A stretch of DNA of 64,000 bases from an uncultured Poribacteria bacterium. GTDB taxonomy: Bacteria > Poribacteria > WGA-4E > WGA-3G. The position numbers were made by a program, and so were the translations under genes. Within the stretch, counting starts at the first letter, position 1. Each line of letters begins with the position of its first letter. The stretch spans positions 1,054,001 to 1,118,000 of the forward strand of contig OX639992.1 of the NCBI GenBank assembly GCA_951828515.1, written 5' to 3'. Below, piece after piece: positions 17,736 through 25,520 of the stretch. Under the pieces are notes generated by a model. That model saw nothing but the letters and a program-made list of their open reading frames with translations, made no database searches and had not been told where the DNA came from.

Positions 17736-19570
17736 TCTGAATCCGATTGGGCCTCGACTGCCATGTTGGAAGTATAATCGCGAATAGTCTGTGCAATTCT
17801 TTCGGTATCTAAACCGCTGAAACCGACAATTTCCTTCAGTAGGGGCACTGCTGCACCGGCATTCACAATGGAACTGAGAATCCGGTTCATACCGTTGCTG
17901 CCATTACCATTACCACCGCCTCCGAGGTCAAGCACACGGATGCTTTCAATACGCTCCGCTGGTTTCATCAGTTCATTAGTTACTTCAGGTAGGGATTCCA
18001 CGAGTGCTAATATAGCATCGCTAACGAGAACTTTTGAATCCGCCTGATTTTTCGCAGCAATTGATGCCTCTTCGCCAGTGGCTTTTGCCTTCGCTTCAAC
18101 AAGGAACGCCTCGGCGAGAATTCTTTGTGCCTGTGCTTTGACTTCTGCCGCTTCAAGTTCCGCCTTAGCGGATTCTACAACAGAGTATGCTGCCGCGTCA
18201 GCAGCACGTTCTTTGGCGATTCGCTCCTCATCCGCTTCCTGTTCCGCGTGGATCAGAGCGATTTTGCTCCGCCGTTCCGCTTCCTCAACGGCTTCGGCGG
18301 TTAAGACACTCGCTTCAGCTTTCGCCTTATGAGCACTAACGTCCAAAAGTTCTATCAGTGCTGCCTCGCGCTCCTTTTCCTTCATTGAAACCTGAATTAC
18401 GTTCTCGGCTTGTGCCTCTTTTTCCTCGCGTTCTTTCTCAATAAGGACGATTCTACTGGAGATGCCAGCCTCTTCAACAGCACGCTGCTGCTCAATCTTG
18501 GCTCTTTCAACGGTGAGGTCCCGCTGGACCTGTGCTTCTTCAATCTGCTGTTCTTGCTGGACACGAGCGACTTCGACTGCTTGCTTTTGTGAAATCTCCG
18601 TTTCTTGGACTTGACGTTCCTGTTCAATCCGCGCGGTATCGAGCCGCTGCTTCTGTAGAATTTCCGTAGACTTCACGGCTTCTTCCTGCCTGATTCGCGC
18701 TTCCTCAACAGCTTGTTGTTGTTCAAATTTATGCGCTTCAATCTCCCGTTCCTGTTCCGCTTTGTTTGTAGCGATTGACTTACGCTGATCTTCCTGCGCG
18801 AACTCAAGACGTTTCGCAACTTCTAAGGCTTGCGTCTCCGTCTCCTCTTCGCGTTGTTTGATTTCCAGTTCGGCTTTGAGTCGGTTCTCTTCACGCTTCA
18901 CTTGGTTTTCGTGCTCGATCCGGGCGGTTTCAGTTTGTCTATCTTCAACCTCTTGTTTGATAGTCTGAATCGCAACGACATCAAAACGGTTGTTCTCGTC
19001 AAGGGCATCGAGCGGGGTCTGATCGAGGTTGGTGACAGCAACACTTTCTAACTTAAAACCATTCTGTTCGAGGTCATCCCGACATGCTTCCTGAACTTGG
19101 TCAGAGAACTGTTGGCGTTTTTCATGCAATTCCTGCAGATCCATAGTCGCAGCGACGCTTCGCAGAACACCGACAAGTTTACCTTCAAGGAGTTTATTAA
19201 CTTCGGAGGGCGTTAACGTTTTGTCGCCAAGACTCGCTACCGCTTTGAGTACATCTTGTTCGTGGGGTTCAATTTTGACATAGAACTCTGCTTCCAAATC
19301 AACCCGTAAACTGTCTTTTGTAATAAGCGCGGCTTGTCCTGTGCGTTCGACGGGAAGTTGGAGCGTATTCAGGGAAATCAGCTGGCTCGTGTTCGTTAGT
19401 GGATTGATGAGGCTACCACCAAAGACGGCACGCTTTTTACGTCCCCCAGAGATGACTAATGCCGAATCTGCTGGTGCTTTTTTGTAGAAAGAGCGATAAA
19501 CCAACAGGAAAATGACCAGTAAGGCAATCACGCTGCCGACAATAGTGATGAACAAATTCGCATCCAACAT
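17729..19570 (-). CDS. Flotillin / SPFH-domain membrane protein (YqiK-like)
   Basis: 613 residues. One N-terminal membrane helix (residues about 8-28) is followed by an SPFH/band-7 domain beginning near RKKRAVFGGS and ending near QTIKQEVEDRQ. About 250 residues of charged coiled coil rich in Glu, Gln, Lys and Arg then make up the flotillin domain, with many repeated EEAxIxxExAV-type heptads. A Gly/Asn-rich linker (GGGGNGNGSNG) lies near residue 560. Flotillins assemble into large oligomers at lipid microdomains. The neighbour at 19751 is the NfeD/YqiJ-type partner commonly encoded beside flotillins. The coiled coil is well preserved. Confidence 0.93.
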   Translation of the reverse strand: MLDANLFITIVGSVIALLVIFLLVYRSFYKKAPADSALVISGGRKKRAVFGGSLINPLTNTSQLISLNTLQLPVERTGQAALITKDSLRVDLEAEFYVKIEPHEQDVLKAVASLGDKTLTPSEVNKLLEGKLVGVLRSVAATMDLQELHEKRQQFSDQVQEACRDDLEQNGFKLESVAVTNLDQTPLDALDENNRFDVVAIQTIKQEVEDRQTETARIEHENQVKREENRLKAELEIKQREEETETQALEVAKRLEFAQEDQRKSIATNKAEQEREIEAHKFEQQQAVEEARIRQEEAVKSTEILQKQRLDTARIEQERQVQETEISQKQAVEVARVQQEQQIEEAQVQRDLTVERAKIEQQRAVEEAGISSRIVLIEKEREEKEAQAENVIQVSMKEKEREAALIELLDVSAHKAKAEASVLTAEAVEEAERRSKIALIHAEQEADEERIAKERAADAAAYSVVESAKAELEAAEVKAQAQRILAEAFLVEAKAKATGEEASIAAKNQADSKVLVSDAILALVESLPEVTNELMKPAERIESIRVLDLGGGGNGNGSNGMNRILSSIVNAGAAVPLLKEIVGFSGLDTERIAQTIRDYTSNMAVEAQSDSEE

Positions 19571-19592
19571 ATTTCAATTCTCCTTTTTTGAT

Positions 19593-19732
19593 GGCTGTCG
19601 GTTGTCAGTCGTCGGTTGTTGGTTAATGAGGTTATTTTCAACAATCTACCCAAACTTGTCCGCCAGAAAGATGTGAATTGTTATGCGGAGACCTCTTAAC
19701 TGAAAACCGATAACCGATAACCGATAACTAAT
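19593..19732. repeat. 7-bp-period repeat tracts (copies 2 and 3)
   Basis: 19593-19627 carries GGCTGTC/GGTTGTC/AGTCGTC heptads. 19705-19725 carries three exact AACCGAT heptads followed by AACTAAT. Both lie in the gap between the flotillin and NfeD-like genes. Confidence 0.7.
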
Positions 19733-19750
19733 ATAACTGACAACCACACA

Positions 19751-20452
19751 TTATCGCAATTCCATTTCGCTTTTTTTTACATCAAAGATTCGTTTTGTAC
19801 GATCGTAATTTATGAGAATGACAGTATCTCCTTTGACAGGAGTAGCTTCATCTGGTTCGGTACGACAACTGACAGTTAATTCCGGTCCGTCTGGAACTCG
19901 TACGCGAGCGGTACCAAAAGTGGTTGTAATCTGTCCGCTAATAACTCGCCCACTTAAACCGAGCAGATGAATATCGCTGATGGCTTTTTCGCTTTCTGGA
20001 AACAGTTTTGAAAGCCCGATGGAAATATACCGGGTTCCCAAGAAACAGCAGAAAAACGCAATAATACACGATATCCAAACCCGATGTGGATTCTCTGGGA
20101 TATTGAGAAACGCGTTCGCAATGAGTCCAGAAATTCCCCACGTCACAAATAGCGACATCAGCACAATCATCAAGGGGACCCTGCCGACGTTCAGAAACCC
20201 AAACATATCACCGAAAGCGGAACCGTGAGCACTTGTATGTACGTCCATATCAGCATCTACATCTGCGTCCACATCGAGATCAACATCGGCATCTATGTCA
20301 ATGTCAGCATCCATATCAACATCGGTATCCACATCGCCGAAGTCCATCGCACCTGTCGCAAGTCGAAAGAGTGCGAGTAGGAACACAATCGCTATGGGGG
20401 CTGTAAACCAGACATTATACGAAACGATGAGGTAATTCAGGAATTCTATCAT
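19751..20452 (-). CDS. NfeD/YqiJ-like membrane protein with an OB-fold C-terminus and an Asp-rich loop
   Basis: 233 residues. A membrane helix lies near residues 17-33. An acidic loop (about 39-70) has Asp at nearly every second position, alternating with Val, Ala, Ile, Met or Leu. Two more helices follow (about 92-115 and 127-147), then a soluble beta-rich domain of the DUF1449/NfeD OB type (GRVISGQITTTFGTARVRVPDGPE, KGDTVILINYD). Such proteins are the usual partners of flotillins. The Asp-rich loop is unusual and could bind divalent cations. It overlaps the upstream PH-like gene by 4 bp. Confidence 0.8.
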   Translation of the reverse strand: MIEFLNYLIVSYNVWFTAPIAIVFLLALFRLATGAMDFGDVDTDVDMDADIDIDADVDLDVDADVDADMDVHTSAHGSAFGDMFGFLNVGRVPLMIVLMSLFVTWGISGLIANAFLNIPENPHRVWISCIIAFFCCFLGTRYISIGLSKLFPESEKAISDIHLLGLSGRVISGQITTTFGTARVRVPDGPELTVSCRTEPDEATPVKGDTVILINYDRTKRIFDVKKSEMELR

Positions 20453-20856
20453 AGTATGCCGTTTTCTTCCCTGAGTTGCTCAGTGATGCACGCGTAGGCA
20501 TATTGTGCTGAACGGAAATTGATATTGTCGATCCAGTGGACATTGCGTACGACACTAATTTCAAGTTTTGCTTGACGGAGAAGTCGATGCTTGAAATGCC
20601 GGATTAGCTTAACACCGCGAATTTCCGTGAATAATAGATTACATCGAACATTCGCGTAAGAGAGAGTGAGACCGCCTATATATCGCTCATCTAAAACCAA
20701 CACTCGGTGCGTCGTGATAAAGACAAAGTCTGGACGCAGCAAACTGGAGCGACCGAGGACGCACAAGTGGACATGTTCATCCTCACCTATATGCGCTTGC
20801 ACAATCTTTTGGATGCGAGGTGGCATGTTCGCGAAGTCAGCCATGTTATTTTGCAA
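20449..20856 (-). CDS. Small PH-like (YokE-type) domain protein
   Basis: 135 residues. GEDEHVHLCVLG, then FVFITTHRVLVLDERYIGG and YANVRCNLLFTEIRGVKLIRHF, follows the strand pattern of bacterial PH domains: a turn with TxxRVLV and a basic strand near the middle. No signal peptide or membrane helix is seen, so it is probably cytoplasmic. It overlaps the NfeD-like gene by 4 bp and forms an operon with it and probably the flotillin. A role in attaching to that membrane complex is inference. ATG 20844 (M5) is an alternative start. Confidence 0.6.
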   Translation of the reverse strand: MQNNMADFANMPPRIQKIVQAHIGEDEHVHLCVLGRSSLLRPDFVFITTHRVLVLDERYIGGLTLSYANVRCNLLFTEIRGVKLIRHFKHRLLRQAKLEISVVRNVHWIDNINFRSAQYAYACITEQLREENGIL

Positions 20857-20896
20857 GCAATGTATTGCTGGTAAACACGGAATAACGCAGTAGAGA

Positions 20897-21247
20897 TGGA
20901 GGTGGCGGGAATCGAACCCGCGTCCGAAGGCATTTCAATAGAGGCTACTACATGCTTATCACAGGTTTTAAGATTCGCCTATCAGACTCCCCTGTGCAGG
21001 ATTCATAAGAGGCTATCTCAAAAAGTGGTTCGCGGCACACCCCTTGAGAAAGGGCGAGCGGCTAGCCCGTATTGCGGCGCTTTAGCTTCCCTGACGGGCA
21101 ACAGGTCGGCAAAGCGTAGCTACGTTAAGCAGCTAATGCTAATTCTTCATCAGCATTTATAAATGTTCCGCCTATTTAACGAGGCCTGCGGAGACCTCGG
21201 CATGCAACCTATATCTCATCTACCTTCGTCGAAACCTTTACACCCCC
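20897..21247 (-). ncRNA. ssrA: tmRNA (transfer-messenger RNA)
   Basis: The minus strand begins GGGGGTGTAAAGGTTTCGAC and ends with the T-arm GGTTCGATTCCCGCCACC. The 7-bp acceptor stem pairs 21241-21247 with 20898-20904 (one G-U), leaving A at 20897; the CCA end is not encoded. The resume codon is GGA at 21169-21167, preceded by AATAGGC as in other tmRNAs. The tag reads GTFINADEELALAA then TAA at 21127-21125. It rescues stalled ribosomes together with SmpB, whose gene lies 119 bp upstream on the same strand. Confidence 0.96.
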
Positions 21248-21269
21248 AAAATAGCAATGAGCGATCAGT

Positions 21270-21362
21270 AGTCAGCAGTCAGCAAAATAGCCGACAGCCG
21301 GTGGTTTCCGAGCGTCACAATATACTGGAAAACCGATGGCTGATGGCTGATAGCCGATAGCC
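21270..21362. repeat. 7-bp-period repeat tracts between smpB and ssrA
   Basis: Two AGTCAGC heptads at 21270-21283, then AACCGAT, GGCTGAT, GGCTGAT, AGCCGAT in register at 21331-21358. They occupy most of the spacer between the smpB stop and the tmRNA 5' end. Confidence 0.7.
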
Positions 21363-21365
21363 AAA

Positions 21366-21824
21366 TCAATTGTATGCCCGCAACTCACTCGCAGTCGCTT
21401 CACGCTCAATCTTGTCGCGTTTATCGTAGAGTTGCTTACCCATAGCAACGGCTAATTCCAGTTTCACCTTGCCGTTGCTAAAGTATGCGCGCGTCGGAAC
21501 AATAGTCATCCCTTTTGAACGGATTGAGCGTTCAAGTTTGGTGATTTCTCGCCGATGCAATAAGAGTTTCCGTTTCCGCTTCGGTTCGTGATTTGCGACA
21601 TTCCCATGTTCATAAGGACCGATGTGGGCATCGATCAGGAACACTTCTCCATCTATTATCTGTGCGTAACTATCTGTCAGGTTAAACCGTCCTGCACGAA
21701 TTGACTTCACTTCTGTGCCTTGCAGAACGATACCGGATTCATAGCGATCGCGCAGGTGATAGTCATACCGCGCTTTTCGATTCACAGTAATCACTGGAGT
21801 TGTGGAATTTTTGGCACTTTTCAT
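21366..21824 (-). CDS. smpB: SsrA-binding protein
   Basis: 152 residues from ATG 21824, matching the family length; the open frame runs 56 codons further upstream but that part is not SmpB-like. The OB-fold core is clear (NRKARYDYHLRDRYESGIVLQGTEVKSIRAGRFNLTDSYAQI, then GPYEHGNVANHEPKRKRKLLLHRREI), and the basic C-terminal tail KQLYDKRDKIEREATASEL enters the mRNA channel of stalled ribosomes. It works with the tmRNA encoded directly downstream. In many bacteria smpB and ssrA are adjacent in this way. Confidence 0.96.
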   Translation of the reverse strand: MKSAKNSTTPVITVNRKARYDYHLRDRYESGIVLQGTEVKSIRAGRFNLTDSYAQIIDGEVFLIDAHIGPYEHGNVANHEPKRKRKLLLHRREITKLERSIRSKGMTIVPTRAYFSNGKVKLELAVAMGKQLYDKRDKIEREATASELRAYN

Positions 21825-22117
21825 AGCGATGTTAAGTATAACATAGAATTGACTTGTATGCAAGGAAAACTTCAGGTTCGTTTTTCTTGATATGGATACA
21901 ACTATCGTCAAGACATACGCAGAAAACGGTAGGTGATCCAATAAAGTTGACCAAGACAATGCATTTGTCAAAAATATGAAGTTTTTTCGCAAAATAGGAT
22001 TTTAGTGGAAAACGGCACGCATATCTGATAAACTATACGAATAAGTACCATCTTGTTGGGGAAATCAAGGCGTTGTGCCTTGGTATACCCCGCAGAACTA
22101 AGGAAAGGAGTCTCTTG

Positions 22118-23407
22118 ATGCCAGAACTTTATGATACCCGGGCACCGAATCCGCCCTCACGTGCGATATTAATAGGAATAAAACTCCGAGATAACTCGAT
22201 GCACGAAACCGAAGAATCGCTACAAGAACTCCAGCAACTTGCAGAAACTGCTGGCATTGAGGTCGTCTGTGAGACGATTCAACCACGTAACGCGCCGAAT
22301 CCGACCTATTTCATTGGCGAAGGTAAGGTTGAAGAACTCAAGCCCCTCGTTGAAGAACTTGACGCGGACGCAATTATCTTTGACGAAGAGTTATCACCGG
22401 CACAAAATCGGAATCTTGAGAAGGCACTTGATGTCGCTACAATTGACCGGACAGGACTCATTCTCCAGGTTTTCGCGCAACGGGCACTCACCAAAGAAGC
22501 GCGCCTTCAAGTAGCATTGGCGCAACTCGAATATGCCCTTCCACGCCTCACTCGGATGTGGACGCACCTCTCACGACTCGCGACAGGTGGAGGCGGTGGC
22601 AGGCACCTCCGGGGTCCCGGCGAAACTCAGCTTGAAATGGACAGACGCTGGGTCCGTAGGAACATCGCACATGTTAGAAAAGCATTGGATGCCGTAGAAA
22701 AGCAACGTCATGTTCAACGGAGACGCCGATCCGAAAAAGTCAAAGTATCTCTCGTGGGATATACCAATGCAGGTAAATCAACACTATTTAACGTCCTGAC
22801 GGGCGAAACCGTTTTAGCTGAAGATAAATTGTTCGCAACTTTGGATTCTACCACACGGAAGTTGGATTTGCCGCAAAAGCAACAAATTCTATTGAGCGAT
22901 ACCGTCGGATTTATCAAGAAATTACCACACCAGTTAGTTGCCGCATTCAAGGCGACGCTCGAAGAAGTCTTAGAAGCAGATCTGTTGCTTCATGTTATTG
23001 ATGTGAGTCATCCGGAAGCGGAGGCGCAAATAGCCGCTGTGAACGTGGTGCTTGGAGAATTGGAGGCTACTGACATTCCGATGTTCATGGTTTTCAATAA
23101 AATTGATAGACTCAAAAGTGATGAGGAATTGCACATCTTACAGTGCCAATATCCCGATGCACTGCCTATTTCAGCGCAACGCGGCGACGGCATTCCAACG
23201 TTAATAGATGCTTTGGCACAGCGTTTTGCCGAACGTGGCACCGACATCTCTCTCTGTATTCCGTATACTGAAGGAAAGGCACTCGACTTACTGCATAAGC
23301 ACGGCATAGTACTTGATACTGAATACGCTGTGGAAGCCGTTCACGTCAAGGCTCGTTTGCCGAATCGCTACCTCAAATCGGTTGAGCAGTTTTTAGTTTC
23401 CTCCTAA
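22118..23407 (+). CDS. hflX: GTPase HflX
   Basis: 429 residues from ATG 22118, which has a strong GAAAGGAG ribosome site; the frame is open further upstream without a comparable site. The N-terminal HflX domain (ATIDRTGLILQVFAQRA and the Gly-rich loop GGGGGRHLRGPGETQLE) is followed by a TRAFAC GTPase domain: G1 GYTNAGKS, G3 DTVG, G4 NKID. HflX binds the 50S subunit and splits stalled or hibernating ribosomes under stress. Its position next to the tmRNA/smpB pair groups two ribosome-rescue functions, although on opposite strands. Confidence 0.95.
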   Translation: MPELYDTRAPNPPSRAILIGIKLRDNSMHETEESLQELQQLAETAGIEVVCETIQPRNAPNPTYFIGEGKVEELKPLVEELDADAIIFDEELSPAQNRNLEKALDVATIDRTGLILQVFAQRALTKEARLQVALAQLEYALPRLTRMWTHLSRLATGGGGGRHLRGPGETQLEMDRRWVRRNIAHVRKALDAVEKQRHVQRRRRSEKVKVSLVGYTNAGKSTLFNVLTGETVLAEDKLFATLDSTTRKLDLPQKQQILLSDTVGFIKKLPHQLVAAFKATLEEVLEADLLLHVIDVSHPEAEAQIAAVNVVLGELEATDIPMFMVFNKIDRLKSDEELHILQCQYPDALPISAQRGDGIPTLIDALAQRFAERGTDISLCIPYTEGKALDLLHKHGIVLDTEYAVEAVHVKARLPNRYLKSVEQFLVSS

Positions 23408-23421
23408 GAAGGGCGTTAACA

Positions 23422-23673
23422 ATGGGGTGGTTAGACCAGACTGACATCGGTCACGACTTGCAAATCTGTCCAGATTGTGACACGGAGTACGAAGTACTTG
23501 ATCAGTTTTTGGGGAGTCCGTCTGGAGATCGTGCGTTTAACAATCTTATTGATACCGTGTTCAACGACGTGTATTATGTCGCTATTCGGTGTCCACAATG
23601 TCTCGAAACTCGACACCTCTGCATACAATCTCTAACAGCCACGCAATTTCACATCGAAAAGGAGAAGAAATGA
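23422..23673 (+). CDS. Small zinc-ribbon-like protein
   Basis: 83 residues. Two CxxC pairs, CPDC near residue 16 and CPQC near residue 58, would form a zinc ribbon; the intervening segment is FLGSPSGDRAFNNLIDTVFNDVYYVAIR. It starts 14 bp after hflX stops, and its TGA overlaps the ATG of the isomerase gene (ATGA). This coupling is good evidence that it is a real gene. No family name came to mind. A nucleic-acid or protein-binding role is inference. Confidence 0.65.
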   Translation: MGWLDQTDIGHDLQICPDCDTEYEVLDQFLGSPSGDRAFNNLIDTVFNDVYYVAIRCPQCLETRHLCIQSLTATQFHIEKEKK

Positions 23674-24461
23674 AGATAGGCGTTACCCAAATTATTCTCG
23701 GAGGCATGTCCCTCAACGATACACTTGCCCTCTGTCAAGATGCTGGTTACGATGCCGTTGAACTCACTTTCGGTGAAGGACAAGACACCGACATCAATAT
23801 GAGCGATACGGAGTTACGCGGTATCGCCGCGAAGTGTGGAGACACAGGTATTGAAATCAGTAGTATCACGGCAGGCTACGCCGACCGAGGGAATTTACTC
23901 AGCTTGGATGCAACGCAACGCGAAAAAGGGACAGTCTCTCTCGCCCGCGGTTTGGAAGTCGCTGGGGCACTCGGTGTCGGTGGTATTTTACTGCATCCTG
24001 GACAACTCACTGTTGAGGGAACTTACCAACAGGTCTGGGATAATCTCGTTGGTGTGCTGAAAGATCTTGCACCTTCCGCGGAAACACACCAAGTCGCAAT
24101 CGGACTTGAAAATGTTTGGAATAAATTCCTACTCAGCCCAAAGGAGATGCGCGATATTGTAGACGAAGTAGATAGTGACTGGGTAGGTACCTATCTTGAC
24201 ACCGCAAATATGATGGCTTACGGCTATCCAGAACATTGGATCCGCGAGTTGGGACACCGTATCAAGCGGGTACACTTCAAGGATTTCTCCCGCAGCGCAC
24301 ACCAGTTTGTCAATCTCTTAGATGGCGACACAGATTGGCAGGTGGTTATGGAGGCGTTCCGTGCTATCGGTTACGACGGCTATGTCATTCACGAAGTCGG
24401 CGGGGACAGGGAAGCACAAATCGACCTCGCGAAGCGGATGCGTGAAATCGTCGCGATGTAA
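23670..24461 (+). CDS. Sugar phosphate isomerase/epimerase (AP endonuclease 2-like TIM barrel)
   Basis: 263 residues from ATG 23670 with AAAGGAG upstream; longer upstream frames are not needed. It has the xylose-isomerase-like TIM barrel: MKIGVTQIILGGMSLNDTLALCQDAGYDAVEL, IGLENVWNKFLLSP, the metal-site Asp in TYLDTANMMAYG, HRIKRVHFKDFSR and a final IHEVGGD. The Glu, Asp, His and Glu ligands of the family divalent-metal site are all present. Family members epimerise or isomerise keto-sugars or inositols. The Gfo/Idh enzymes elsewhere in the window are the usual kind of partner. Confidence 0.88.
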   Translation: MKIGVTQIILGGMSLNDTLALCQDAGYDAVELTFGEGQDTDINMSDTELRGIAAKCGDTGIEISSITAGYADRGNLLSLDATQREKGTVSLARGLEVAGALGVGGILLHPGQLTVEGTYQQVWDNLVGVLKDLAPSAETHQVAIGLENVWNKFLLSPKEMRDIVDEVDSDWVGTYLDTANMMAYGYPEHWIRELGHRIKRVHFKDFSRSAHQFVNLLDGDTDWQVVMEAFRAIGYDGYVIHEVGGDREAQIDLAKRMREIVAM

Positions 24462-24506
24462 CCAGAACAGAAAAAGGCGATGGCTTCATGAGAAACCATC
24501 GCCGCA

Positions 24507-24591
24507 TGCCGGAGGTCGGACTCGAACCGACATGGACCTAGGGCCCGCGGGATTTTGAGTCCCGTGCGTCTACCAATTTCACCACTCCGGC
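24507..24591 (-). tRNA. tRNA-Leu (anticodon CAA)
   Basis: 85 nt, with the long variable arm of a class II tRNA. The acceptor stem GCCGGAG pairs with CTCCGGC, the D-arm is GTGAAATTGGTAGAC, the anticodon stem CGGGA/TCCCG encloses CTCAAAA so the anticodon is CAA, and the T-arm is GTTCGAGTC. The terminal CCA is not encoded. Confidence 0.95.
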
Positions 24592-24668
24592 GACTCGACT
24601 ATTGGCAAGATATATTATACAATATTTTCGATGGAATGTCAAATTTGCGCCAAGCACCCTTAGGAATC

Positions 24669-25520
24669 ATGGCGAACGAACAACAGAATCTCCCCTCTCA
24701 AAACATATTCCAACGCTTCTTTATGGTCGCACAAGCACTTCTCGGTCAATTGCGCGAAGGTGGGACATGGCAGGCTTTATGGAATTGGGTGCTTTGGCGA
24801 ATGATGCCCAAGCGCCGACGCATTCTCAAACTCGTACGCGAACTCCAATCCCTTGATCCCGGTACCCCGACTGAAATGCGAACAGTCCGTGATGAAGTCT
24901 TCGCAAGAAGTTGTTTAGAACTGCAACGCATCGAAGATGCACAGATCCTTTTGAACATCCTAAAACATGTGCATCAACCGCTCGGGTTTGAGCAAATCTT
25001 TTTCGCCGCGATCTATCCGGTTTTAATCAAACGCGACATGGAGGCGATCCCGATTCTGACGGAAGCCAGGCATCGGCTTGATGTAGAAATTGGATACCTT
25101 GGACACAATGAGGATTATTTTTTTTGGATGTTTGAGATTGATGGTACAAAAAATCTCAGTCTCGACGCGCCGCTTGATCCAAGACTCGAAATGCGAGACG
25201 ATAAGCGCTACGTGGTCTATTCACTCGGTAGTGCAGGACTCGTTGATGCGGACTATGCCGAGTATGCGGGACAGTGGCTCCTCGACTCGCCGCGGTTAAC
25301 CATGGCACTTCGTTTGCTCTCCGTCGCGTATGCAGAACAGTGGATCCTTAACGCACGCGTCTACCTTTCACACATTCTCGCAGATTTGAAAAAAAGGAAT
25401 TATCAGGTTACAGCAACGGCAATACCCGATTTTGAACGGGTGCGGTTGTCACTTTTACGCCGTCTCTCCCTGGACCGGCTAAGAAAACGTCAATTTCTGT
25501 CCGAACGCCGAAATCGGTAA
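24669..25520 (+). CDS. Hypothetical protein, about 283 residues, unknown family
   Basis: The open frame extends upstream through the tRNA on the other strand, so I place the start at ATG 24669 (TAGGAATC upstream); ATG 24636 is possible. The protein is soluble and rich in Leu, Arg and Asp/Glu, with WMMPKRRRILKLVRELQSLDPGTP near residue 50 and repeated helical segments such as ARSCLELQRIEDAQILLNILKHV, which suggest an alpha-helical repeat fold. The C-terminus is strongly basic. Its last 113 bp overlap the end of the convergent peptidase gene. I do not recognise a family. Confidence 0.6.
   Translation: MANEQQNLPSQNIFQRFFMVAQALLGQLREGGTWQALWNWVLWRMMPKRRRILKLVRELQSLDPGTPTEMRTVRDEVFARSCLELQRIEDAQILLNILKHVHQPLGFEQIFFAAIYPVLIKRDMEAIPILTEARHRLDVEIGYLGHNEDYFFWMFEIDGTKNLSLDAPLDPRLEMRDDKRYVVYSLGSAGLVDADYAEYAGQWLLDSPRLTMALRLLSVAYAEQWILNARVYLSHILADLKKRNYQVTATAIPDFERVRLSLLRRLSLDRLRKRQFLSERRNR

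Noticed and set aside
20896-21360. Two plus-strand open frames of 65-88 codons
   Set aside because: They lie over the tmRNA and its spacer; the RNA gene explains the sequence.
21825-21992. The 56-codon extension at the N-terminus of SmpB
   Set aside because: SmpB proteins are about 150-160 residues and the extra part has no SmpB-like sequence.
24555-24668. N-terminal extension of the unknown protein at 24669
   Set aside because: The extension crosses the tRNA-Leu gene on the opposite strand and has no ribosome site.
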